Source: Actinomycetota bacterium (GTDB lineage: Bacteria > Actinomycetota > Thermoleophilia > Gaiellales > Gaiellaceae). From it: a stretch of 9,909 nt of DNA. Shown here piece after piece: positions 1 through 7,821 of the stretch. Below the pieces are notes generated by a model. The model saw only the letters and a list, made by a program, of their open reading frames with translations, was not told where the DNA came from and made no database searches. The stretch lies in the NCBI GenBank assembly GCA_013813345.1, contig JACCRW010000085.1:1-9909 (forward strand), written 5' to 3'. Numbering within the stretch: position 1 is the stretch's first letter; each line of letters begins with the position of its first letter. A program made the translations under genes and the position numbers.

Positions 1-1899
1 CTGCATACCCGCGCAGCGGTCGAGCTCGTCGAGGGCGACCGGAAGCCCGACGGCGTCCCGGTAGGGACGCTCCGAGACCATCGCGGAGAGGGCGTCGCAG
101 GCGGTGACGATGCGAGCGACGAGCGGGATCGCCTCGCCGCTCAAGCAGTCGGGATAGCCGAGCCCCACCCAGCGTTCGTGGGTAGAGCGAACCATGCGGG
201 CGACCGGAAGCAGCGCAGACGCAGCACCGATGATCCGCTCCCCGATCAGCGTGTGCTGGTGGACGAACGCCCATTCGCTCGGATCGAGCGGCCCCTGCTT
301 CTCCAGAATCGCATCGGGAATCGCGACCTTGCCGACGTCGTGGAGCTCGGCCACGTGACCGAGCTGGACGAGGTCGTGCTCGGCGAGACCCAAGTGACGG
401 CCGATTTCGAGGGCCAGCTCGGCGACGTCGGAGACATGAGTGACGAGCGTCGGGCTGCGTTCGGCGAGCGCTCGTAGGAGCACGTCCTTGCTCTGGTTGC
501 CGGCCGAGGAGCGACGCCGCTGCTTCTGCGCGTACATGCGCGAGTCGGCCAGCCGAAGCGCTCCGCTCGCGTCCTCCGCTTCGTCCGGAAGCGAGACGAT
601 CCCGAAGGAGCTCGCGATCTCGAAGCCGTCGCCACCCTCGCGCAGCGCCGAGGCTGCGATCCGCGCGAGCTCGAGCCCGTCTGCCTCACCGAGGGAGAGG
701 ACGCAGAACTCGTCGCCGCCCATCCGGTAGGCCGTCGCACCGCCCACCGAGCGATCGAGCGCCGCCCCGAGCCGCTCCAGGAGCGCATCGCCTGCGAGGT
801 GGCCGAAGGTGTCGTTGTAGGCCTTGAACCCATCGAGATCGAGCAGGACAAGCGTCGCCGACTCCGACACCGCCTCGAGGTCGGCGACGAGCCGGCGTCG
901 GTTCGCGAGCCCCGTCAGGGAGTCCGTAGAGGCCTCGATTCGGCTCCGGGCGATCATCGCCAGGTTCTCCCGGAAGATCATCGTCATCCGCCCGAGCACC
1001 GCGATCAGGCAGGCGGCCGCAAGCGCGAGCGCAAGGAGATGGACTCGGCTGAAGTGGTCGTAGACGAGCACGGCAACCGCGATCGTGCCGAATGACACGG
1101 GGAAGACGAAGATGACCCACGCGGGCGCGGATTCCCGCCCGGTTTTCACGAGCGCGGGCTTCTGCCAGCCCGCGAGGGCGATCACGGCGGCGCCGACGAC
1201 CCAGCCGGCATCGAGAATCGTCCCGGTCTCGTAGGTGCCCTCGGCGATCCGGAAGAGGTAGAAGCTGTCGGAGATCCCGAAGACGACGATTCCGAGCGTG
1301 AGGAGGATCCAGGCTCGGCCGAGCTGCCAGCGCAGGAACGGCATGACACCGACGACGAGTGCGACCAGCGCCAGATCGCCGAGCGGATAGGCGAGGTTCG
1401 TCGCGATCGCGAGCGTGGAGCCGCCGGTCGCCTCGACGATCGGTCCGAAGAGAGCTGCGGCTCCGGCCGCTCCCATGGCGAGCGCGCCGATCACTCCGTC
1501 GAGGAGCGAGAGGCCGGTGCGATCGGCGCGACCTTGCGCGGCGGCGAGCGCCGCCACACCCGCCATCGCGAGTGGATAGAAGAGCAGCCAGAAGGCGTCC
1601 GCGATCGACGGGAACGGCACCTCGGCAAGATTCCAGAAGGCGATCGAGTACCACGTATCGGCCGCTCCCCACGAGATCAGAGCCATCCCGATCAGCGTCC
1701 ACGCTCTCCTCCCGCGACCCGCGTCGGAGCCGCGCAGGCAGAGCGCCGTACCGCCGAGGATGGGAACGAGCGGCGCGTACCAGCGGTCGATGGCCTCGGC
1801 GAGGCCACCGAGGTCGCCGAGACTTGCTGCGCACTGGAGCAGCGCACCGACGAGCGCGCCGGCGAGGAGGCTGCGAGCGAGTCTCTGACGAGCGGCCAT
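1..1899 (-). CDS. Membrane-bound GGDEF / HD-GYP cyclic-di-GMP turnover protein (3' end outside window)
   Basis: Predicted bifunctional cyclic-di-GMP enzyme: GGDEF domains make c-di-GMP, HD-GYP domains hydrolyse it. I read 633 residues from ATG at 1899; the frame is still open at base 1, so the last part of the HD-GYP domain is missing. Residues 1 to about 310 are a chain of hydrophobic segments (roughly eight to ten membrane helices) forming a membrane sensor of unknown ligand. The GGDEF domain follows, with DSLTGLANRRR, a metal-binding LDLDGFKAYND stretch and an intact GGDEF at 394-398. The inhibitory I-site RxxD expected nine residues upstream is replaced by VGGA. The HD-GYP domain has HDVGK at 520-524, THERW at about 573-577 and GYP at 581-583, ending in CDALSAM. 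The usual HHE is THE and the usual D after HERW is V, so the metal site may be altered. Start is the first ATG after an upstream in-frame stop; no clear Shine-Dalgarno. The cysteine-rich gene ends 45 bp upstream on the same strand. Confidence 0.93.
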   Translation of the reverse strand, partial: MAARQRLARSLLAGALVGALLQCAASLGDLGGLAEAIDRWYAPLVPILGGTALCLRGSDAGRGRRAWTLIGMALISWGAADTWYSIAFWNLAEVPFPSIADAFWLLFYPLAMAGVAALAAAQGRADRTGLSLLDGVIGALAMGAAGAAALFGPIVEATGGSTLAIATNLAYPLGDLALVALVVGVMPFLRWQLGRAWILLTLGIVVFGISDSFYLFRIAEGTYETGTILDAGWVVGAAVIALAGWQKPALVKTGRESAPAWVIFVFPVSFGTIAVAVLVYDHFSRVHLLALALAAACLIAVLGRMTMIFRENLAMIARSRIEASTDSLTGLANRRRLVADLEAVSESATLVLLDLDGFKAYNDTFGHLAGDALLERLGAALDRSVGGATAYRMGGDEFCVLSLGEADGLELARIAASALREGGDGFEIASSFGIVSLPDEAEDASGALRLADSRMYAQKQRRRSSAGNQSKDVLLRALAERSPTLVTHVSDVAELALEIGRHLGLAEHDLVQLGHVAELHDVGKVAIPDAILEKQGPLDPSEWAFVHQHTLIGERIIGAASALLPVARMVRSTHERWVGLGYPDCLSGEAIPLVARIVTACDALSAMVSERPYRDAVGLPVALDELDRCAGMQ

Positions 1900-1944
1900 C
1901 CGCCCGAGTATCGGTATCCCGCGGCCGGTGCTTGACGAGCCGGG

Positions 1945-2355
1945 CTAGCTGGAGGTGAGCTGCGCGAAGACACGGAAGCTCGGGCGGGCTCGCGGCAGCT
2001 CGTGGAACTCCGGGTTGCGGCAGCCGAGCTCGTCGCCGCGCGACTCGTAGCACGGCGCCACCTCGACCTTGCACATGGGCAGCGGCCCGCGCGCCGCCCG
2101 AACCGCGCCGAAGCCGTCACTCCGGGCCTCCGCCGCGCGCAAGAGGTCGAGGTCGATCTCGACCTCGTACACCTTCTGGAGGCAGCCCATGTACGTGTGG
2201 CCCCACGCCTCGTAGGCGTAGACGAACGGGCAAGCGCGCTCGAGGCACGCGCCAGGGTAGACGACCTTGTCGCAATGGATCTCGCAGCGGCGGCACTCCA
2301 GCTCGTCCTGAGGACGGAGCGGGAGCTCGACCGGGGCCTGCGCGGGCTCTGCCAC
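1945..2355 (-). CDS. Cysteine-rich conserved hypothetical protein
   Basis: A 136-residue protein from GTG at 2355. Its core holds nine cysteines: a CRRCEIHC cluster, then CLERAC, GCL, MCK, PCY and GCR, the spacing one expects of a metal-binding or iron-sulphur protein. I have the impression of similar proteins in other high-GC actinobacteria but cannot name a family or function. It has no signal peptide or membrane helix. The frame stays open to an ATG at 2400 (151 residues), but the extra 15 codons have mixed third bases (TCA AGT CTT TGT CGT AAT) while codons after GTG switch at once to G/C endings. A promoter-like TTGCGG, 17 bp, CACAAT lies in that extension, ending 6 bp before the GTG, so I prefer the shorter form with a leaderless start. 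It is divergent from the CAX gene and 45 bp upstream of the GGDEF/HD-GYP gene on the same strand, so cotranscription is possible. Confidence 0.72.
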   Translation of the reverse strand: MAEPAQAPVELPLRPQDELECRRCEIHCDKVVYPGACLERACPFVYAYEAWGHTYMGCLQKVYEVEIDLDLLRAAEARSDGFGAVRAARGPLPMCKVEVAPCYESRGDELGCRNPEFHELPRARPSFRVFAQLTSS

Positions 2356-2361
2356 ACCGGG

Positions 2362-2390
2362 ATTGTGGGCGCGACGACAGCTGCCCGCAA
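2362..2390 (-). promoter_or_regulatory. Possible promoter of the cysteine-rich gene
   Basis: On the minus strand, TTGCGG (2385-2390), a 17-base spacer and CACAAT (2362-2367) sit 6 bases before the GTG at 2355. The arrangement would give a transcript starting at or next to the start codon. Both hexamers are imperfect, so this is an inference from spacing and from similar layouts at other genes in the window. Confidence 0.3.
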
Positions 2391-2463
2391 GACTTGACAT
2401 TTCGCGCGATTTCAGGCAGTCGCGGGAGCGAGGGCAACCGTTCGGTTATCGGGACGGCGTCGT

Positions 2464-2469
2464 TAGGGT
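2464..2469 (+). promoter_or_regulatory. Possible -10 element of the CAX gene
   Basis: TAGGGT lies 10 bases upstream of the ATG at 2480. It fits the TAnnnT pattern of actinobacterial -10 elements and would give a transcript with little or no leader. I see no good -35 hexamer. The 124 bp between the two divergent start codons (2356-2479) must hold both promoters. Confidence 0.25.
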
Positions 2470-2479
2470 GCCCGGGACG

Positions 2480-3517
2480 ATGGTGCGCCGCCTCCTCTTC
2501 ACCTCCGTGGCGCTCGCGCCGCTCGTGATTCTCATCCACTACGTCTTCCACCCGACCGAGACGCTGGAGTTCGTGCTCGCCGCGGCCGCCCTCATCCCGC
2601 TCGCGTGGCTGATCGGCGAGGCGACCGAGCACGCGGCCGAGCACACCGGCGCCGGGATCGGCGGCTTCCTCAACGCCACCTTCGGCAACGCGCCCGAGCT
2701 GATCATCGCGCTCTTCGCCGTCCACGCCATGGAGTTCGAGGTAGTCCGCGGCTCGCTGAGCGGTTCTGTGATCGGCAACCTGCTGCTCGTGCTCGGGTTC
2801 TCGCTCCTGTTCGGCGGTCGCGGCGAGATCGATCGGCAGTCGAGCTTCCTCGCGCTCGCTCTCGTGGCGTTCTCGACGCTGCTTCTCCTGGTCGTCGCGA
2901 TCCCGGGTTGGGACGGAGACCCCGAGCGGAGCTCCCTCGCGGATCTCTCGATCCCCGTCTCGATCGTGCTCCTGATCGCGTACGTCGGGCTGACCTACTA
3001 CTCGTTGCGCCGGCACGCGGCGTTGCACATCGCGAGCGACGAGGAGATCAAGGGGTGGTCACTCCGCCTGGCGCTCGTCGTGCTTGGCGCTGCAACGGTT
3101 GTGACGGCCCTCGTCGCCGAGATCCTCGTCGGCTCGATCAACACCTTTGCGGACGACTCCGGCGTCAGCGAGTTCTTTCTCGCCGCCGTCGTGATCGCGA
3201 TCGTGGGCAACGCGGCCGAGCACGGTGGCGCCGTCGTCGTGGCCGCACGAGGAAAGATCAAGCTGGCAGCCGAGATCGCCCTCGCATCGAGCGCGCAGGT
3301 GGCGGTCTTCCTGATCCCCGCCGTCGCGTTGCTCGCGCTCCTGATCGAGCCGCTCGCCCTCGCTTTCCGCGAGGTCGAGATCATCGCCCTGGGCGTCTCC
3401 GTCGTCGTCTCCGCCGTGCTCCTGGCCGACGGGAGATCGAGTCGCCTCAAGGGTCTGATCCTGATCGCGGTCTACATCGGGATTGCGACGATGTTCTTCG
3501 TCGCCGGCGAGCGCTAG
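2480..3517 (+). CDS. cax: Calcium/proton antiporter, CAX family (CaCA superfamily)
   Basis: Integral membrane cation exchanger, 345 residues, that is expected to export Ca2+ in exchange for protons. Two inverted halves are visible. The first carries GGFLNATFGNAPELIIA at residues 61-77, with the conserved acidic residue Glu73 of GNAPE. The second carries GNAAEHGGAVVVAARG from residue 243, with Glu247 in the matching position, followed by SSAQVAVFLIP. About ten to eleven hydrophobic helices are present, plus a short hydrophilic loop around residues 177-193. Length matches bacterial CAX proteins such as YfkE. The frame is open upstream to 2363, but that stretch is antisense to the neighbouring gene; the ATG at 2480 begins a natural positively charged N-terminus (MVRRLL) before helix one. 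An in-frame GTG at 2468 is an alternative. The next gene starts 8 bp after the stop. Whether the physiological ion is calcium cannot be told from sequence alone. Confidence 0.95.
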   Translation: MVRRLLFTSVALAPLVILIHYVFHPTETLEFVLAAAALIPLAWLIGEATEHAAEHTGAGIGGFLNATFGNAPELIIALFAVHAMEFEVVRGSLSGSVIGNLLLVLGFSLLFGGRGEIDRQSSFLALALVAFSTLLLLVVAIPGWDGDPERSSLADLSIPVSIVLLIAYVGLTYYSLRRHAALHIASDEEIKGWSLRLALVVLGAATVVTALVAEILVGSINTFADDSGVSEFFLAAVVIAIVGNAAEHGGAVVVAARGKIKLAAEIALASSAQVAVFLIPAVALLALLIEPLALAFREVEIIALGVSVVVSAVLLADGRSSRLKGLILIAVYIGIATMFFVAGER

Positions 3518-3525
3518 CGGCAAGG

Positions 3526-5364
3526 TTGACCCAGCTCGAACGAGCGTCGATCGGAGGCATCCCCGTCTTCTTCGCGGAGGGGCCGCCGCCCTTCGTCGGA
3601 TCGCTGGTCGTCCGGGTCGGACGCGCCGACGAGACAGCGGCGGCCGGCGGGATCACCCATCTCGTCGAGCACCTGGCGCTGCCGGTGACGGGCCGGCGCG
3701 CGCTCGACTGGAACGGCAGCGTCGACAACATCTTCACGAGCTTCTGGGCGAGCGGCGACGCCGATCTCGTCTTCCCCTTCCTCGCGGAGACGTCCGAGAG
3801 GCTCGGCGCGCTTCCGCTCGAGCGGCTCGAGACGGAACGGAACGTGCTCCTTGCAGAGGAGGCGCTGCAGGGTCCGAACCCGACGCGGCTCGCGTTCGCG
3901 CTCCGCTTCGGGCCGCGTGAGCACGGGCTTGTGGGCTACGACGAGTACGGTCTGCGCGCGCTCGAGGCCGACGAGATCGCTGCGTGGGCGCGGACGCGCT
4001 TCGCGAACGGGAACGCCGCGCTCTGGCTCACGGGCCCGCCGGACGAGCTCGGTGTCGAGCTCCCGCACGGCGAGGCCCAGCTCGCGCCCCAGCCGCGCGA
4101 GCTCGATGGCCTTGCGTGGCCTGCCTTCTATCCCGAGGGCCCGTTCGGCGTGGTCGCGTTCTCGGTTCTCGCCCGCCGCTCGAACGCGTTCGCCGCGGCG
4201 GTGAGCATCCTCGAGCACCGGGTGCAGGAGCGAATCCGGTACGAGCTCGGGCTCAGCTATGCGCCCGCGGCCGAGTTCGTACCGCTGACCGCCGAGCTCG
4301 TCCACGTCGTCGTTGCGATCGACACGATGGCGGCGAACTCCGGTCGCGTGATCGAGGAGACGCTCGCAGTGCTCCAGACGCTGGCCTTTGACGGCCCGAC
4401 CGACGAGGAGCTGGACGACGAGCGCCGCTTCGCCGATCGAGCTTTGACCGAACCGACCGCGATCCCGGCGCAGCTCTTCTACGCGACGGCGCAGCACCTG
4501 CTCGGCGCCGAGCTCGTCCAGCCGGCGGAGCTCGTGCGACAGCGAAAGGAGCTCGGCCGGGAGGCGATCGCCGCCGCACTCGCCCAGGCTCTCGAGACGC
4601 TGCTCGTGATCGCGCCGCCGGCGACGGCGCGACCCGACCGGCTCGCGGAGTACCCGCTCACCTCGACCACCAAGGTCAGTGGACGCGTCTTGCCCTCGCG
4701 CGGGTTCGGCTTCCGCCGCTCCCGCCTGCCTCAGCTCGTCGTGGGGGACGAGGGCGTGACGATCCGGGTCGCCGAGGCGCGCCAGGTGACGGCGCGCTTC
4801 GACGACTGCGTGCTCGCGCTCCGCTACCCGGATGCCTCGCGCACGCTGCTGACGAGCGACGGCTTCTTCGTTGGCGTCGACCCGTCGGTCTGGCGCAACG
4901 GGCGCGCCGCGATCCGCGCGATCGATGCGGCACTCCCGCCGGGCCTGACGGTGCGGATGGAGCCCGCCCTGACCGAGCGCGTCGACGCGGTTCAGGAGCT
5001 GGCGGACGAGTCGTTCAAGCGGCGCCTGCTCGTCGACGAGGAGGTCGAGCTGCTGCCGGAGCGGCTCGAGGAGGGCGAGCTGCCGCTCGCGTTCCTCTCG
5101 ACGACAAAGGGGCTGCGCGCCGGGCTCCTTGTCGCGACCGACAGGCGCCTGATCTTCTTCGCGCGGATCTTCGGCGAGACGTGGCTCGAGTGGCCCTACG
5201 ACTCGGTTGAGGACGTGCGGCTACAGCGTGGACTCCTGGGCTCGACCCTCCGCGTCGTCGTCGCCGCCGGCGACGAGGTCTCGTTCGGGGAGCATAAGAA
5301 GCGCGATGCGGAAGCGTTCGTCGCGGCCGTCCGGCCGCTCCTGCGTCAAGAGCGCATTCTCTAG
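3526..5364 (+). CDS. M16-type zinc peptidase homologue with C-terminal PH-like domains
   Basis: A 612-residue protein without signal peptide, so probably cytoplasmic. The N-terminal part resembles M16 (pitrilysin/processing peptidase) enzymes: the inverted zinc motif HLVEH is at residues 45-49 and a downstream LETERNVLLAEEAL at 101-114 offers the third zinc ligand (Glu111 or Glu112). Only about 62 residues separate HLVEH from that glutamate, against about 76 in classical M16 enzymes; the helix normally after the HxxEH strand seems lost. A second M16-like half at about 200-370 includes RIRYELGLSYA (236-246), the Arg/Tyr motif of the C-terminal half. Residues 400-475 look like a beta-rich domain, and 515-608 (LLVATDRRLIFFA, then YDSVEDVRLQRGLLGSTLRVVV) resemble bacterial PH-like domains. 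TTG at 3526 is chosen because no ATG or GTG lies between the CAX stop and the first conserved strand; its ribosome site is poor. Probably cotranscribed with the CAX gene. Substrate unknown. Confidence 0.85.
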   Translation: MTQLERASIGGIPVFFAEGPPPFVGSLVVRVGRADETAAAGGITHLVEHLALPVTGRRALDWNGSVDNIFTSFWASGDADLVFPFLAETSERLGALPLERLETERNVLLAEEALQGPNPTRLAFALRFGPREHGLVGYDEYGLRALEADEIAAWARTRFANGNAALWLTGPPDELGVELPHGEAQLAPQPRELDGLAWPAFYPEGPFGVVAFSVLARRSNAFAAAVSILEHRVQERIRYELGLSYAPAAEFVPLTAELVHVVVAIDTMAANSGRVIEETLAVLQTLAFDGPTDEELDDERRFADRALTEPTAIPAQLFYATAQHLLGAELVQPAELVRQRKELGREAIAAALAQALETLLVIAPPATARPDRLAEYPLTSTTKVSGRVLPSRGFGFRRSRLPQLVVGDEGVTIRVAEARQVTARFDDCVLALRYPDASRTLLTSDGFFVGVDPSVWRNGRAAIRAIDAALPPGLTVRMEPALTERVDAVQELADESFKRRLLVDEEVELLPERLEEGELPLAFLSTTKGLRAGLLVATDRRLIFFARIFGETWLEWPYDSVEDVRLQRGLLGSTLRVVVAAGDEVSFGEHKKRDAEAFVAAVRPLLRQERIL

Positions 5365-6701
5365 AACGTCGAGGGCACGCGGCGGAGCGGATAGGTCGCG
5401 AAGTAGAGCTTCTCGACCTCGCCGTGCTCGTCCCGCACGACCCGCAGCAGCTCGCCCCGCTCGCGGCCATCGACGCAGCGATAGGCGTCGCCCTCCGGTG
5501 CGAAGACGGAGACGTCGCGGCCGGCCACGCCGCCGACCAGCTTCGCCTCGAGCCGGCCTCGCCACGCGAGCACGAGCTCGTGACCCTCGGTCCACCAGCG
5601 GCCGAGGATCGGCTCGACCTCGGCGGGCGGCGGCTCGCCCGGCCGCCAGGGCTCCGAGGTCTCCGGGAGCGCCTCGATCGCTGCGCCTGCGAGGTCGAGC
5701 GCGAGCGCCTCGGGCTGGCCGCCCGCGCTCGTGTTCATCAGGACGGCGGCGCCGATCCCGCTGGCGCGATGGACGACGAGACCAGCCACATGGCCGGGCA
5801 TCCCGCCCCCGTGGCCGACGAAGACGTGCTCGCCCCGTCGGTAGAGCTCGAGCCCGGTGCCCCAGGCGAGAGTCCAGCGCTCGTGATCGACCATCACGCG
5901 GACGTGCGACATCTCCTCGAGCGTGGCCGCCGCGAGCACGCGGTCGTCGCCGGCGACGAGGAAGGAGCCCCAGCGAGCGAGATCGCCTGTCGTCGACCAG
6001 AGCGTGCCGATCGAGTCCGTGCCGCCGAGGTCCAGATCCGGCTCGAGCTCGGCCGCGTCGGAGTAGGGCAGCACGAAGTACCCGCGCGCGGCGGGTGCCT
6101 CGGCGACCGCGGTCGTCCGGGCGAGCTCGAGCGGCTCGAGCACGCGCGCGCGGAGCGCGTCCTCCCAACTACCGCCGGTCCTCCGTGCGACCACCTCGCC
6201 GAGGAGCGCGAACGCGAGGTTCGAGTAGTGCCACCACGAGCCGGGCGCGAGCGGTTGCTCGGCCTCGCCCGTCCTCGCGACGAGCTCTTCGCGACTGGGC
6301 GGCTGCAACGTCTCCCAGATCTCGCCGGGCGGCTCCCGCTGCAGGCCGGACGCGTGGGAGAGCATCCGACCGAGCGTCGGCGCGTGGGCGCTCTCGGGAA
6401 TGTGCTTGTCGAGCGGGTCGTCGAGCGAGAGCTCGCCGGCGTCCCGGAGCTGGAGGACGCAGACCGCGGTGAAGGTCTTCGTGATCGAGCCGATCCGGTA
6501 CTGCGTCTCCGGTGAGGCAACCGTCCCGGCATCGACGTCCGCGAGGCCGACCGCGTCCTGCCAGAGCAGCTCGTCGGCGCGGAAGACGGCGGCGCTGACC
6601 GACGGGGCGCGCTGCTCGGCCTGCGCGGTGCGAAGCCGGCGGACGAGCTCCTCGCGGAGCGCCTCAGGCGCCGACACGGGCTCGCGTACCGACCAGCGCA
6701 T
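5361..6701 (-). CDS. Serine beta-lactamase-fold hydrolase (class C / esterase-like)
   Basis: A 446-residue protein of the beta-lactamase/penicillin-binding fold. The catalytic SxxK is SITK at residues 72-75, the second motif YxN is YSN at 159-161, and the third motif is HGGG at 297-300. Residues about 350-446 form a separate C-terminal domain (LGRWWTEGHELVLAWRG and on, ending LYFATYPLRR) of the type often attached to these enzymes. No signal peptide or lipobox is seen, which argues against a periplasmic antibiotic-resistance beta-lactamase and for a cytoplasmic esterase or D-amino-peptidase type activity; the substrate cannot be read from sequence. The ATG at 6701 has a GGAG about 10 bases upstream and lies inside the end of the threonine aldolase gene (38-bp overlap), so translation is probably coupled. 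A GTG at 6677 would shorten it by eight residues and reduce the overlap to 14 bp. Confidence 0.92.
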   Translation of the reverse strand: MRWSVREPVSAPEALREELVRRLRTAQAEQRAPSVSAAVFRADELLWQDAVGLADVDAGTVASPETQYRIGSITKTFTAVCVLQLRDAGELSLDDPLDKHIPESAHAPTLGRMLSHASGLQREPPGEIWETLQPPSREELVARTGEAEQPLAPGSWWHYSNLAFALLGEVVARRTGGSWEDALRARVLEPLELARTTAVAEAPAARGYFVLPYSDAAELEPDLDLGGTDSIGTLWSTTGDLARWGSFLVAGDDRVLAAATLEEMSHVRVMVDHERWTLAWGTGLELYRRGEHVFVGHGGGMPGHVAGLVVHRASGIGAAVLMNTSAGGQPEALALDLAGAAIEALPETSEPWRPGEPPPAEVEPILGRWWTEGHELVLAWRGRLEAKLVGGVAGRDVSVFAPEGDAYRCVDGRERGELLRVVRDEHGEVEKLYFATYPLRRVPSTF

Positions 6702-7707
6702 GCGGGATCAGCTCCAGCGCGCCATCGATGTCGTCGTCGTCCACATCGAGGTGGGTGACGGCGCGCAGGAGGGTGGGATGGATCGTCGCCGAGAGTCCGA
6801 CGCCATGGTCGGCGAGCCGGGCCATCGCCTCGGCGGGACTGAGCGGCGCCACATCGAGCTGAACGAAGTTCGTCTCGACGCGATCGGGATCGACCGCAAG
6901 GCCCGCCTCGGCGAGGCCGAGCGCAAGCTTTTTGGCGCGGCCGTGATCGTCGGCGAGCCGCTCGACGTGGTGGTCGAGTGCGTAGACGCCGGCCGCCGCG
7001 ACGATTCCCGCCTGCCGCATCGCGCCGCCGAACAGGTGCTTGAAACGACGCGCGCGCACCATCGCCTCCTCGGAGCCCGCGAGCAGCGCGCCAAGCGGGC
7101 AGCCGAGCCCCTTCGAGAGGCAGAGCGTGACGGTGTCGAAGCGCCGCCCGATCGTGGCGGCCTCCTCCCCACTCGCAACCGCGGCGTTCAGCAGCCGCGC
7201 GCCGTCGAGGTGGAAGCGGAGCTCGAGTTCGTCGCAGACGGCGCGCATCTCGTCGATCTCCGCAAGCGGCCAGACCCTTCCCCCAGAGGCGTTGTGCGTG
7301 TTCTCGACCCAGACGACCTTCGTCCGCGGCGAGTGAACGGCGGGCATTCGGTAGGCAGCGCGCACCTGCTGAGGCGTAAAACGGCCGGCGACTCCCGGCA
7401 GGCCGCGTGTGACGACACCCGAGTGCACCGCCGGCCCGCCGAGCTCGGAGATGAAGACGTGGCAGTTCTCCTCGCCGAGCAGCTCATCACCCGGCTCGGT
7501 GTGGAGGCGCAACGCGATCTGGTTCGCCATCGTCGCCGTCGGCAGGTAGAGCGCAGCCTCCTGCCCGAGCACCACGGCGCCGCGCGTCTCGAGCTCGTTG
7601 ACGGTCGGATCTTCGCGCTTCTGCTCGTCGCCGACCACGGCGGCGGCGATCGCCGCGCGCATCCCGTCGGTCGGCCGCGTCGCGGTGTCGGAGCGAAGGT
7701 CGATCAC
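6664..7707 (-). CDS. ltaE: Low-specificity L-threonine aldolase (PLP-dependent)
   Basis: A 347-residue fold-type I PLP enzyme that cleaves L-threonine or L-allo-threonine to glycine and acetaldehyde. It opens with the family signature IDLRSDTATRPT. Matches to known LtaE residues are clear: His83 in NCHVF, His125, the cofactor-contacting HLDGAR at 166-171, the Schiff-base lysine Lys199 in LSKGLG, and Arg315 just before AVTHLDV. The frame is open further up to 7839, but homology begins at the GTG at 7707 and the extra 44 residues are Arg/Ala-rich and cross the divergent promoter region, so I take the GTG. A -10-like TAGAAT sits 7 bases before it and no Shine-Dalgarno is visible, suggesting a leaderless transcript. 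It is the first gene of a two-gene unit with the beta-lactamase-fold hydrolase. Related beta-eliminating lyases share this fold, but the residue set favours threonine aldolase. Confidence 0.94.
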   Translation of the reverse strand: MIDLRSDTATRPTDGMRAAIAAAVVGDEQKREDPTVNELETRGAVVLGQEAALYLPTATMANQIALRLHTEPGDELLGEENCHVFISELGGPAVHSGVVTRGLPGVAGRFTPQQVRAAYRMPAVHSPRTKVVWVENTHNASGGRVWPLAEIDEMRAVCDELELRFHLDGARLLNAAVASGEEAATIGRRFDTVTLCLSKGLGCPLGALLAGSEEAMVRARRFKHLFGGAMRQAGIVAAAGVYALDHHVERLADDHGRAKKLALGLAEAGLAVDPDRVETNFVQLDVAPLSPAEAMARLADHGVGLSATIHPTLLRAVTHLDVDDDDIDGALELIPHALVGTRARVGA

Positions 7708-7714
7708 GGGGGCG

Positions 7715-7720
7715 ATTCTA
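7715..7720 (-). promoter_or_regulatory. Possible -10 element of ltaE
   Basis: TAGAAT on the minus strand, 7 bases before the GTG start at 7707. It is the best -10 match in the window. The hexamer 17 bases upstream (CTCGGC) is not a -35 consensus. Confidence 0.45.
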
Positions 7721-7751
7721 CGGAGCCGACCTACGGCGCCGAGCGTGATCC

Positions 7752-7772
7752 CTTGTGTTGGAACAACAGAAG
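7752..7772. promoter_or_regulatory. Operator-like inverted repeat, copy 1
   Basis: A 21-bp imperfect palindrome: left arm CTTGTGTTG, centre GAA, right arm CAACAGAAG. The right arm differs from the exact reverse complement of the left at one base. It shares 17 of 21 bases with the copy at 7822-7842. It lies about 32 bp upstream of the ltaE -10-like element, where an activator or repressor could bind. I do not recognise the motif as a known regulator site. Confidence 0.5.
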
Positions 7773-7821
7773 CGTCTCTCGCCGCTCGGCCACTCGCACG
7801 GTTGAGCGAAGCCGGGGTGAG

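Noticed and set aside
686..2074. A 462-codon minus-strand open frame across the GGDEF/HD-GYP gene
   Set aside because: Its product is Arg/Pro/Ala-rich without domain signatures, while another frame of the same strand carries the intact GGDEF and HD-GYP motifs.
2605..3525. Extension of the M16 gene upstream through the whole CAX gene
   Set aside because: The extra residues are Arg-rich and without family features and overlap the clear CAX protein; similarity to M16 begins just after the TTG at 3526.
5207..6515. Long plus-strand open frames opposite the beta-lactamase-fold gene
   Set aside because: They are mirror frames of a GC-rich gene with low-complexity Arg/Ser/Ala or Glu/Arg composition and no motif.
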